NCBI GenBank assembly: GCA_032433765.1
Contig: JAVIAB010000059.1
Location: 55,217,603 to 55,281,602 of the forward strand
Length of the DNA: 64,000 nt
From: Megaustenia siamemsis
Taxonomy: Eukaryota; Mollusca; Gastropoda; Stylommatophora; Ariophantidae
Direction: 5' to 3'
The notes under the pieces are model-generated. The model saw only the letters and a program-made list of their open reading frames with translations, searched no databases and was not told the origin of the DNA. The translations under genes were made by a program, and so were the position numbers. The number at the start of each line of letters is the position of its first letter. Position 1 is the stretch's first letter. Shown one piece after another: positions 54,746-64,000 of this stretch.

Positions 54746-54789
54746 AATCAAAACAACCGTAGCTCACTAAATTAATTGATCTTATTTTC

Positions 54790-54870
54790 TTTATTCTTTC
54801 ATTCCTCTTTTGTCTTTCAGCGTCGATGAGAAATATAATTAGTGGTCTTTTTGCTCTTCAGTTGGTCTCT
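54790..54870 (-). mobile_element. LINE-D 3' scrap
   Basis: CCTCTTTTGTCTTTCAGCGT then CGATGAGAAATATAATT matches the inverted LINE-D end at 18.84 kb. Confidence 0.6.
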
Positions 54871-55494
54871 TGACTGTGATATCATTTTCAACTTCAAATA
54901 TTGATTAAAAAGATGTTATCCAAGAAGATGACTGTATTCAATTATCAATTAACGAGTTCTCACTTGTATTTATCGCTGCATTTATTCACAAGTAAAACGA
55001 TATCACAACTGTGTTATCGGTGAGTCTGATATCCAACACTTGAATTCCCCAAAATGTGATCGTTATCAAATTTAATTTTGGTCAGTGCCTGTCTTGCTGG
55101 CCATGGTATACCTGGGAGTCTCAGCGCCATGTGGCGGCCCGGGCACCCTTAGTTCACCGTGCTCCAGTGATCAATAAGAACTCAGATATTGCGTTCACAT
55201 AAGGGAGCACACATTAATGATACGACAGGGAATCATCAACCAGCAATATCTCATGAATTTATTGCCGGCAGGAAAATAAAAAAAAACAACAAAAAAAAAA
55301 AAAAAAGAGATTCTGGTTTTCTGGAGAAACAATGTACAGCAGTGAAGCAGGGGTTCTCATCATTTTGAAAACCTGGATACTGAATTGATATTTTTGTCTT
55401 CCCTTGCTCACTCAATGAATACACTTCCTTGTTCGCACTTTGTACGACGTATAGGTGTAGTTGCGTTATGTGCTGCTTCGTTGTATATTTACTG
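54871..55494. other. Unique stretch, no gene seen
   Basis: Contains an A-rich run at 55279-55306. No exon or repeat named. Confidence 0.4.
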
Positions 55495-55925
55495 TTATGT
55501 GATGTTTTATAGAGTGATATTTACTATTATGTGACGTTTTATAGAGTGATATTTACTATTATTTGATGTTTTATAGAGTGATATTTACTATTATGTGATG
55601 TTTTATAGAGTGATATTTACTATTATGTGATGTTTTATAGAGTGATATTTACTATTATGTGATGTTTTATAGAGTGATATTTACTATTATGTGATGTTTT
55701 ATAGAGTGATATTTACTATTATGTGATGTTTTATAGAGTGATATTTACTATTTTGTGATGTTTTATAGAGTGATATCTACTACTTTATTATGTTTTATAG
55801 AGTGATATTTATTATTTGTGATATTTTCTTGAGTGATATTTACTATTTTGTTATAATTTTTATAGAGTGATATTCAATATTTTCTTATGTTTTATAGAGT
55901 AATATTTACTATGTTGTAATGTTTA
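55495..55925. repeat. 32-bp minisatellite
   Basis: About 13 units of GTGATGTTTTATAGAGTGAT plus ATTTACTATTAT, decaying toward the right. Confidence 0.93.
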
Positions 55926-55939
55926 AAGTATGGTATTTA

Positions 55940-56098
55940 TTTTTCGGCCCAACACATCCAACTTGAGTACGACAATTTTTTTGGAAACGTATTGCCTTCG
56001 CTCTCTACCACTACTCGTTTGGCCAGACCTGAAGGTCTGTTATCAGTGCCACCGCGAGTAGGTGGAATTAGATTTGATCAGCTGTGGGTTGCTTCTCT
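55940..56098 (+). repeat. Repeat X, copy 3 (3' part)
   Basis: CCCAACACATCCAACTTGAG, GTATTGCCTTCGCTC, GTGCCACCGCGAGTAGGTGG and GATCAGCTGTGGGTTGC align with the second half of copies 1 and 2. Confidence 0.6.
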
Positions 56099-56149
56099 TA
56101 AATAATAAAAAGAAATTATTTATGTACAAGGGAAAAAGGGGGGGGGGGG

Positions 56150-56471
56150 TCTTGGTAGCTTAGTTGGGAAAAACCCGACTGGACTACCGACGTTCGGACA
56201 ACCCGTTTTGGATTCCCGCCTTGAGCAGTGCGAGTTGTACTCGTGGTTGGAAAAAAATACACCCCACGGTCGACCCAGCCGTTGGCAGAAATGGGTACCA
56301 GGGTATTACTCTGGGTAGGTGAGGAATGTCGCCTCGCTTCGTGAGTTTCGATGCTTGAAGCGACACTATCCAAATATCTCCGAACATTTCTAGATAGGCG
56401 GCCGAGCACATATGGGTGGAAACTCGAGTGCTAAGACGCCGGTTCAAGTCTCGAACTTTACCTTTACCTTT
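56150..56471 (+). mobile_element. SINE-2
   Basis: Head CTTGGTAGCTTAGTTGGG after a G-run, B-box-like TTTTGGATTCCCGCC (diverged), body GGTCGACCCAGCCGTTGG and GCTTGAAGCGACACTATCC, tail AACTTTACCTTTACCTTT. Confidence 0.88.
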
Positions 56472-57130
56472 GATTATGCACATGTTGTGCTATCAAAGCC
56501 AGACATGGACACTACTTTAAAAACACAGGTGGGAAACAACAAAACCCGCAATGAAATTTATAAGAAAAGCTGCAAACAGAAATAGAAGAAATAAATTTAG
56601 AAACGAAACATTGAGACAGGTGGTGGGTGTAATAACATGAGACAATTGGTGGGTGTAATAACATGAGAAAATTGGTGGGTGTAATAACATGAGACAATTG
56701 GTGGGTGTAATAACATGAGACAACTGGTGGGTGTAATAACATGAGACAATTGGTGGGTGTAATAACATGAGAAAATTGGTGGGTGTAATAACATGAGAAA
56801 ATTGGTGGGTGTAATAACATGAGACAATTGGTGGGTGTAATAACATGAGACAATTGGTGGGTGTAATAACATGAGACAATTGGTGGGTGTAATAACATGA
56901 GACAATTGGTGGGTGTAATAACATGAGACAATTGGTGGGTGTAATAGCATGAGACAATTGGTGGGTGTAATAACATGAGAAAATTTGTGGGTGTAATAAC
57001 ATGAGAAAATTGGTGGGTGTAATAGCATGAGACAATTGGTGGGTGTAATAACATGAGACAATTGGTGGGTGTAATTCGACAAGACAACTAAAGCTGGACA
57101 ACAAACAAAGGCAAGATAATGACACATTCC
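56472..57130 (+). pseudogene. LINE-E/D-type tail interrupted by a 26-bp array
   Basis: The left part codes YQSQTWTL-like and FIRKAANRNRRNKFRNETLR residues; the right part (57075-57130) resumes LINE-like coding after the array. The array begins inside the codons for LRQVVGVI. Confidence 0.6.
56634..57074. repeat. 26-bp minisatellite inside a LINE tail
   Basis: Seventeen units of GAGACAATTGGTGGGTGTAA plus TAACAT. Three minus-strand frames of up to 212 codons are artefacts. Confidence 0.95.
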
Positions 57131-57159
57131 TGCTCTCTGAAACGTTATACGACATAAAT

Positions 57160-57628
57160 CATCATCATCATCGTCATTATCATCAAGTACCGGGACTGCT
57201 GGCTTACGGGATCATGTCTCTCCACAACTTTCAATCTCGACAGCTATTTATCATTTCTGTTATTGACCTTCTGCCAAGCCATTCTCTTAATCTGTCTGGT
57301 ATTTTTTCTCTTTGCTTCCCTTTATCTCTTCGTCCATCAATTTTTCCAGTTGTTACAATATATTCCAGTTGTTCTCTTCTCATTACATGGCCACAAATTG
57401 ATGATTGTTTCTTCCTAATATTGGAAATTAGCTCTCTTTTTGCTTTGACCTCTTTCAGAACATTTTCATTACTCTTCTTAGCTGTCCGTGGTATTCTCAA
57501 CATTCTTCTGTAAAACCACAATTCTACAGACTCCAGTCTGTTGTCCTATTGTCCATGATTCACATCCATATGTTAAGACTGGTTCTACATAACATTTAAG
57601 AACTCTTTTTCTTGTTTCTAAATATAGA
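57160..57628 (-). pseudogene. LINE-B C-terminal relic with perfect 11-bp TSD
   Basis: Minus strand: KRVLKCYVEPVLTYGCESW, MWFYRRMLRIPRTAKKSNEN, ICGHVMRREQLEYIVTTGKI and RRSITEMINSCRDRKLWRDM, end CTTGATGATAATGACGATG. ACGACATAAAT is duplicated exactly at 57149-57159 and 57629-57639. Confidence 0.93.
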
Positions 57629-57639
57629 ACGACATAAAT

Positions 57640-58159
57640 AGTAGATTCAAAGAAAAAAAGAAAGAAGAAAAGAAAAGAAATACGAAAAGAAAGAAAGGAA
57701 GAAATATAGTTGATTGCCGACGCAAACAGTCAAGTGACCACTATTAACTGAGGTGCTGATGAATGCATTGACTCCTGACTCAATAAGACGACCTCTGTTT
57801 ACATACAACACAATAAACCATTGACGCCATTGATGTGTGACTCTGCTCTTGTATTGAAACATTGTCAAGGGGAGTTCACGAAGTCTGTAAACCAGGCACA
57901 TTTCTGTTTAAATCTGTGAGATGAAATAATGCCCTTAATATCGAGGCTAATAAGAGAATAATGAGTGTGGGCGTGATCATCACTTAGAAGTCACGTTACA
58001 TTTGAGTAAGTTAATGCCTGTCCATCTGGATCAAAGTAGAAGCCAGTAGAACGCGCTCTCCACAACTGTTGTGACGTCATGTAAGTGGGCCTGTGTGACA
58101 AGTAATTCTTTGATAAATGTTGAGAGTGGGGAGGTGGGGATAGTTCGTGATGAATGTCA
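57640..58159. other. Unique stretch, no gene seen
   Basis: A/G-rich start, then unique sequence. No exon with a recognisable domain. Confidence 0.4.
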
Positions 58160-59213
58160 TCAGTATCATCATCGTCATCAAAGTACCGGGCCTAATGGCG
58201 TAGATGATCATGTCTCTCCACAACTTTCGATCTCGGCAGCTATTTATCATTTCTGTTGTTGACCTTATTCCAAGCAATTCTCTTAAGCTGTCTGTTATTT
58301 TTTCTCTTTGCTTCCCTCTATCTCTTCGTCCCTCAATTTTTCCAGATGTTACAATATATTCCAGTTGTTCTCTTCTCATTACATCGCCAAGAAATGATGA
58401 TTGTTTCTTCCTAATATTGGAAATTAGCTCTCTTTTTGCTTTGACCTCTCTCATAACATCTTCATTACTCTTCTTAGCTGTTCATGGTACTCTCAACATT
58501 CTTCCGTAAAACCACATTTCTACAGACTCTAGTGATTTTCTTGTCTGTTGTCCTATTGTCCATGATTCGCATTAATATGTTAAGACTGGCTCTACATAAC
58601 ATTTAAGAACTCTTTTTCTTGTTTCTATTGTCAAAAATGGATTGCATAGTATCTTCCTCATTTTTTTGGAAAGCAGCTTTTGCCTGAGCCATTCTGCATC
58701 TCACCTCTTTTGTATATCTTCCGTCTGAGGTTAACAAAGTTCCCAAATATTTAAATTCATTTACCTGTTTTAATATTGTCCCACTTGTCTTTATTTTGCA
58801 CTGAGGCGATGTCTTTTTGTTTGTTGTTACCATTCCCTCTGTCTTTTTGCTGGGTCCTTTATTTTTGCTTTCTTTCACTATAATGTCCAACATTTCTTGT
58901 AACTCATTTTCACTCTTAGCGATTAAGACTGTATCATCAGCATACCTTAGATTATTTATATTATGACCTCTAATTGTTATTCCAGGCATGTCCCTTATGG
59001 ATCTTAAAATAATCTCACTATAAATATTAAACAAATCTGGTGACAGCACACAACCTTGTCTAACACCCTGTTTTATTTGTTGAAACATTCCCAATTGGTT
59101 TCCAGTTCTTATGGCCGCTGTTTATTGCCAGTACATGTTCTTTATTATTCTTAGATCTTTGCTGTCTACGTTTATGCTTTCTAAAATTTTGATTATTTCT
59201 TGGTCATCTGTAT
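58160..59213 (-). mobile_element. LINE-B copy with RT palm, thumb and tail
   Basis: The longest LINE-B here. From the right: DSKDLRIIKNMYWQ, a stop, GNQLGMFQQIKQGVRQGCVL, thumb, and the C-terminal tail (VKAKRELISNIRKKQSSFLG), reaching the GATGACGATGATGATACTG end at 58160. 5'-truncated upstream of motif A. Confidence 0.92.
58603..59094 (-). pseudogene. LINE-B reverse transcriptase fragment
   Basis: The 163-codon frame contains GVRQGCVLSPDLFNIYSEII (motif B), INNLRYADDTVLIAKSENEL (motif C with intact YADD), ILKQVNEFKYLGTLLTSDGR (thumb) and CRMAQAKAAFQKNEEDTMQ, then shifts frame. Motif A and the fingers are missing. The ATG-like start is internal to the domain. It is the only LINE-B copy in the window with the catalytic YADD, so it anchors the family as a non-LTR retrotransposon. 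Confidence 0.93.
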
Positions 59214-59239
59214 GTTCCATGTCTATTGGTTATTAAGTC

Positions 59240-61312
59240 TCTCCACCATACACCTACGTGCTTACATATATAAGTACTTACATACCTACATGCTTACACA
59301 CCTAAGTACTTACAAACCTACGTACTTACATACCTACGTACTTACATATATACGTACCTACATGCATACGTGCTTACGTATATACGCACTTACATACCTA
59401 CGTACTTACATACCTACGTTCTTACATATATACGTACTTGCATGCCTACGTGCTTACATACCTACGTACTTACATACGTACCTATTTACTTTCGTACGTA
59501 CTTACATATATACGTACTTACATACCTACGTGCTTACATACCTACGTGCTTACATACCTACGTATTTACATACCTACGTACTCACATATATACGTACTTG
59601 CATACCTACGTGCTTACATACCTACCTATTTACAAACTTACGTACTTACATACCTATCTATTTACATACCTACCTACTTACATACCTACGTACTTACATG
59701 CCTACCTACTTACATACCTACATACCTACCTACTTACATGCCTACCTACTTACATACCTACCTACTTACATACCTACGTACTTACATACCTACATACCTA
59801 CGTACTTACATACCTAACTACTTACATACCTACGTACTTACATACCTACCTACTTACATACCTACGTACTTACATGCATACCTACTTACATACCTACGTA
59901 TTTACATACCTACCTATTTACATACCTACGTACTTGCATACCTACCTACTTACATACCTACCTACTTACAAACCTACCTCCTTACATACCTACCTACTTA
60001 CATACCTACCTACTTACATACCTACCTCCTTGCCTACCTACCTACTTACAAACCTAAGTACTTACATACCTACCTATTTACATACCTACGTACTTACATG
60101 TCTACGTACTTACATACCTACCTACTTACATACCTACCTCCTTACATACCTACCTACTTACATACCTACCTCCTTACATACCTACCTACTTACATACCTA
60201 CGTACTTACATACCTACCTACTTACATACCTAGCTACTTAGATACCTAAGTACTTACAAACCTTCCCAACATACATACCTGAGTACTTACAAACCTACCT
60301 ACTTACATACCTACGTACTTACATACCTACCTACTTACACACCTAAGTATTTACAAACCTTCCCAACATACATACCTAAGTACTTACAAACCTACCTACT
60401 TACATACCTAAGTACTTACAAGCCTACCTACTAACATACCTAAGTACTTACAAACCTACCTACTAACATACCTAAGTACTTACAAACCTACCTACTAACA
60501 TACCTAAGTACTTACAAACCTACCTACTTACATACCTAAGTACTTACAAACCTACCTACTAACATACCTAAGTACTTACAAACCTACCTACTAACATACC
60601 TAAGTACTTACAAACCTACCTACTAACATACCTAAGTACTTACAAACCTACCTACTTACATACCTAAGTACTTACAAACCTTCCCAACATACATACCTAA
60701 GTACTTACAAACCTACCTACTTACATACCTAAGTACTTACAAACCTTCCCAACATACATACCTAAGTACTTACAAACCTACCTACTTACATACCTAAGTA
60801 CTTACAAACCTTCCCAACATATATACCTAAGTACTTACAAACATACCTACTAACATACCTAAGTACTTACAAGCCTACCTACTAACATACCTAAGTACTT
60901 ACAAGCCTACCTACTAACATACCTAAGTACTTACAAACCTTCCCAACATACATACCTAAGTACTTACAAACCTACCTACTTACAAGCCTACCTACTTACA
61001 TACCTACCTACTTACATACCTACCTACTTACAAGCCTACCTACTTACATACTTACCTACTTACAAACCTACCTACTTACAAGCCTACCTACTTACAAACC
61101 TACCTACTTATAAGCCTACCTACTTACAAACCTACCTACTTGCAAGCCTACCTACTTACAAACCTACCTACTTACAAGCCTACCTACATACAAACCTACC
61201 TACTTACAAGCCTACCTACTTACAAACCTACCTACTTACAAGCCTACCTACTTACAAACCTACCTACTTACAAACCTACCTACTTACAAACCTACCTACT
61301 TACAAACCTATT
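59240..61312. repeat. TACC/TACTT array with higher-order structure, 2 kb
   Basis: Three domains. 59240-60240: mixtures of ACATACCTACGTACTT and ACATACCTACCTACTT. 60240-60960: about 28-32-bp units CCTAAGTACTTACAAACC then TACCTACTAACATA, with recurring CCTTCCCAACATACATA variants. 60960-61312: ACAAACCTACCTACTT / ACAAGCCTACCTACTT alternation. Tyr-Leu-Pro-Thr frames up to 287 codons are artefacts. Confidence 0.95.
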
Positions 61313-62045
61313 CCCATTCCTCTTTAAGCCATAACCCTGAAGGTTGTTGCCCCACCATTGACAGATTAAGACGACATTCTCCATGTTTCTCTATCATCAT
61401 TCAGTCTTTGGGACTCAATAAAGGCAATACTTATTCATTACTTGATGTTATCTTCCCATCTTACTCTCTGTCTACCTCTCCTTCTCTCGCCTTTCACAGT
61501 TCCTTTCATAGTGGTCTTTGCTAGGCCAAGCGATGGCAATATGTGGCTACAACTTTTCACTATGCGTTTCTTCACAACAGTCAAAAGATCATCATCATGT
61601 ACTGCGATTGCTTGTGTCTTTTTGCCAACTTTTTCATTTGTGAAACAATGTGAGCCAAGCCCAAAATCTTCCGGTAACATTTCATCTCCATAGCTTGTAT
61701 TTCTTCTGTAGCTTTCCTGTTACATGTTCATGTTTTGCAAGCGAATAGAAAAACTGAAATAGCAAAGATCATGCAAAGATCTAACTTCAGCATGATTTTA
61801 GAGCCCATAGCGCTGCCTTAATCATTTCAAATAGAATGTATCCTTACAAGAGCTGCTATATTTATTGTTTGCTATATTTAAGGGCTACATTTAATGTTTT
61901 TGGTGTTTCACCCCCGATAATTGATCCCAAATATTTAATTATGTCAAATGTTTCAAGGTCGTGTCTATTTATTTTGAATTTTGTAACAATAAAAATGAGT
62001 AAAGAGCCCCTTCGCGCCAAGTAGCGTACAGGGAATATGGTGTTA

Positions 62046-62273
62046 GTGACCATAGAGTATTACTCAACAGACCATTTTTTGGAATCCCCAGGGAAAAAAG
62101 ACAAAGAGGAAGACTAAACAATTCTTGAAGAAGACAGTTGGAAGCAGAAATGAAGATGATGGGGAAGACATGGAATGATCTTAAAAGAATGGCAAAAAAA
62201 AAAAAAAAAACAGAACGGCTTGGAAAGTGTTTGTTGAAGACCAACGCTCCACAGGAAGTTGAAATGCAGAAGA
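62046..62273 (+). mobile_element. LINE-A 3' fragment nested in SINE-1
   Basis: Starts ITQQTIFWNPQGKKTKRKTK-like (frame broken), continues MKMMGKTWNDLKRMAKKK and ends with CTCCACAGGAAGTTG and GAAGAAGAA. Short duplication GACCATA / GATCATA. Confidence 0.88.
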
Positions 62274-62380
62274 AGAAGATCATAATTTTTATACACTTTC
62301 GGCACATTATATTTGGGGTAATGTGGTCGGTATACGCCATTGCCGCTTTACTTTTCCAGAAAAAAATCCGGTATCCATTT

Positions 62381-62718
62381 TTATTTTGTTTACGTTCGCC
62401 AGCTTTTTTACCTCTGACGAAGTCCCTAGAGACTAGGAACTGAATTTTGCGTGTTAATTCATTTTTCCCTGGCTGCCGTGTGCACAGGGGTCCCTCGCCG
62501 CAAAGGCAGATAACTCCGACTTCGGAGGTACCCATATTTTTCCTTCGATGAGTAATTGACGTTTCAAGCCAGACTTCACTGCTGAGACCAGGGGTGGTTA
62601 GCACAGAGAGAAATCATAAATAAAAATCCCAACCAACCGGGATTTGAACCCACAACCTCTCTGTCTCGAGGCCGGCGTCTTGCCTCAAGACCAACCAGCC
62701 CCCCCCCCCCCCCCACCC
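62381..62718 (-). mobile_element. SINE-3 nested in SINE-1
   Basis: Full SINE-3 with B box GGGTTCAAATCCC and a long C/G run at its head. Target-site duplication CCGGTATCCATTT (62368-62380) and CCGGTACAAATTT (62719-62731). Confidence 0.9.
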
Positions 62719-62885
62719 CCGGTACAAATTTAAGGCTGGGTAAACCATGAAGTCGTCGGTTGCGATTGAACCCTACATCTTGTCCTTTGTAGTCCAGTTC
62801 ACTAACCACTGAGCTATCACGGCTCCCTTCTTGTAACAATGGTTATTGGTAATTAGTTTTGTTTTCCTTCATTGATTTCAGTGCC

Positions 62886-63202
62886 ATGCCTTACATACCT
62901 ATCACATATATTTCATATAAAAACGCACATACCTGATAATATGGAAAATATATCTCAATTCCTATCTTATAAACATTTAATCTATGAGCGATACATCGGT
63001 GGTCACGCCCTACAAGTTGAGAACCACAACCTATACACGGCTATCTCTTTTCGACAACTGACATAACAAGCAGATGATAGAAATGTGATTAATTAAAGTA
63101 ATTAATGAATGATCAGATGGATATCCTAAATCTGGAATAATTAAGAAACGGCCAAATAATTTATTTCGCTGCTGAAATGGACTCGTTAGTTACAGCTTTA
63201 CA
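62886..63202. other. Unique stretch, no gene seen
   Basis: A GTTGAGAACCACAACC motif at about 63016 is faintly hAT-end-like. No gene. Confidence 0.35.
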
Positions 63203-63662
63203 CACAGCATGACTTCTTGTGTCTATCACCGCATTTATAGAAAATACAATCATGAAATTATTTGTAAAATGTTACTTATTGTGTCTGTCACCGCATTTAT
63301 AGAAAATACAATCATGGAATTATTTTTAAAATGTTACTTATTGTGTCTATCACCGCATTTATAGAAAATACAATCATGGAATTATTTTTAAAATGTTACT
63401 TATTGTGTCTACCAACACATCTATAGAAAATACAATCATAAAATTATTTGTAAAATGTTAACTTCCTGTGTCTATCATAGCATCTATAGAAAATGCAATC
63501 ATGAAATTATCTGTACAATATTAACTTATTGTGTCTATCATCGCATCTATAGAAAATGCAATCATAAAATTATTTGTAAAATGTTAACTTCTTGTGTCTA
63601 TCATCGCATCTATAGAAAATGCAATCATAAAATTATTTGTAAAATGTTAACTTCTTGTGTTT
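63203..63662. repeat. 62-bp minisatellite
   Basis: Seven units of TTGTGTCTATCACCGCATTT, ATAGAAAATACAATCATGAA and ATTATTTGTAAAATGTTACT. A 70-codon frame at 63455-63667 is an artefact. Confidence 0.93.
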
Positions 63663-63814
63663 GGTGATAATAAACGGTTATAATATATTGTAAAGGTGAT
63701 ATGTGTATGCTTAAAGTTAATTTGGTATAGAAACTCTCTCTCTCTCTCTTTCTATCTCATACACACACACACACATACACACCCACTTCACTTCCTATTC
63801 TGCCTCTTTGGTTC

Positions 63815-64000
63815 CGAGGGTGATAGTTTCCATTTTTGCCCTCTTCTCCTTCTGACAGCCTCAACCATTGCCAACTGATGTTGTTGCAGTATTTCTCGGA
63901 TCTTGTCAGTCTATCTTACTCTGGGTTTACCACGGCATCTCCTTCTGACTGCCTCAACCATTGCCAACTGATGTTGTTGTAGCGTTTCTCGGATCTTGTC
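63815..64000 (-). pseudogene. LINE tail with internal tandem duplication, cut by window edge
   Basis: Minus strand: DKIRETLQQHQLAMVEAVRR then RCRGKPRVR, stop, TDKIRE, then the same LQQHQLAMVEAVRR block again. A roughly 95-bp segment is duplicated. The RRRxRGKPRVR block is the usual LINE tail signature. Confidence 0.6.

Larger units (their letters stand above)
61991..62830 (-). mobile_element. SINE-1 inserted in LINE-G and itself twice interrupted
   Basis: SINE-1 pieces at 61991-62045, 62274-62380 and 62719-62828, in collinear minus orientation. The outer duplication TTGTAACAAT is at 61981-61990 and 62831-62840. Interrupted by a LINE-A fragment and by SINE-3. Confidence 0.9.
61330..62885 (-). 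mobile_element. LINE-G relic carrying a nested SINE-1 insertion
   Basis: Minus strand: EINEGKQN at about 62870-62845, then after the insertion TIVTKFKINRHDLETFDIIK, YLGSIIGGETPKT, MKCYRKILGLAHIV-type residues, GLAKTTMKGTVKG and ERRRGRQRVRWEDNIK (to 61438). KYLGSII marks the RT thumb and the last block the LINE tail. It is split at TTGTAACAAT. The 3' boundary near 61330 is approximate. Confidence 0.8.

Noticed and set aside
59200..60241. Frames up to 287 codons rich in Tyr-Leu-Pro-Thr
   Set aside because: Product of the TACC-type array.

Overview
This is a eukaryotic, AT-rich, gene-poor window, almost certainly from an invertebrate animal. It is built from degenerate non-LTR retrotransposons (LINEs), tRNA-derived SINEs and many minisatellite and microsatellite arrays. 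There is no bacterial-style gene packing, operon or ribosome-binding pattern. My recollection of LINE tails of this kind points to a lophotrochozoan such as a mollusc, but nothing in the window proves it. Nearly all long open frames are tandem arrays whose period is divisible by three, or relics of LINE reverse transcriptases.

Families named here, from the sequence alone. LINE-A: tail with GCETWRTT and LFWNPQGKR. LINE-B: tail with RRMLRIPxTAKK and GHVMRREQLEY, 3' end (GAT)n; LINE-B' is a diverged subfamily. LINE-C: GAETWTL and RQMRFLGHVKR; one 2.6-kb copy keeps endonuclease and RT domains. LINE-D: CVRRMTGNSxRDKIRNE. LINE-E: CLRKVTNNTRRDRIPNE. LINE-F: RRDNNRIAKQALIWE. LINE-G: KYLGSII and GRRRGRQRVRWEDNIK. 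RNH-LINE: RNase H and a C/H zinc-knuckle tail. SINE-1 to SINE-5 each have a tRNA-like head with pol III A and B boxes.

Layout. 0-6 kb: three minisatellites and a SINE-1. 6-14 kb: SINE-3, LINE-A and nested LINE-B pieces, a GATA array, two 45-bp arrays, LINE-C and LINE-D, a SINE-1. 15-17.7 kb: a 21-bp array interrupted by SINE-1. 18-21.4 kb: LINE-B, LINE-D, SINE-1, two arrays. 22-24.3 kb: the least repetitive stretch, with two candidate host-gene terminal exons, one with a poly(A) signal. 24.7-29.6 kb: a 26-bp array, then SINE-5, SINE-2 and several LINE insertions. 30.9-36.0 kb: a giant inverted repeat, about 5 kb. 36-39.2 kb: long GATA array, SINE-2, a second inverted repeat between oppositely oriented pentanucleotide arrays, and an RNase H relic. 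39.3-46.3 kb: LINE-B, LINE-F, the long LINE-C, an uncharacterised dispersed repeat, SINE-1. 46.4-51.5 kb: SINE-3 copies, two more inverted repeats, an AGT-rich tract, SINE-4, a 25-bp array, SINE-5. 51.8-52.6 kb: unique DNA with a perfect NRF-1-like motif. 52.6-61.3 kb: CA and ATGT arrays, LINE pieces, several minisatellites, a 2-kb TACC-type array. 61.3-62.9 kb: four retroelement layers nested in one another. 62.9-64 kb: a 62-bp array and a LINE tail.

No gene pathway can be reconstructed. What works together here is the retroelement ecosystem. Many 5'-truncated insertions have target-site duplications that can be read directly, so insertion order can be inferred. Several simple-sequence arrays begin exactly at retroelement 3' ends. 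SINEs with different tRNA heads share one body. The strongest candidates for something undescribed are the 5-kb mirrored locus at 30.93-35.99 kb and the shared SINE central domain.
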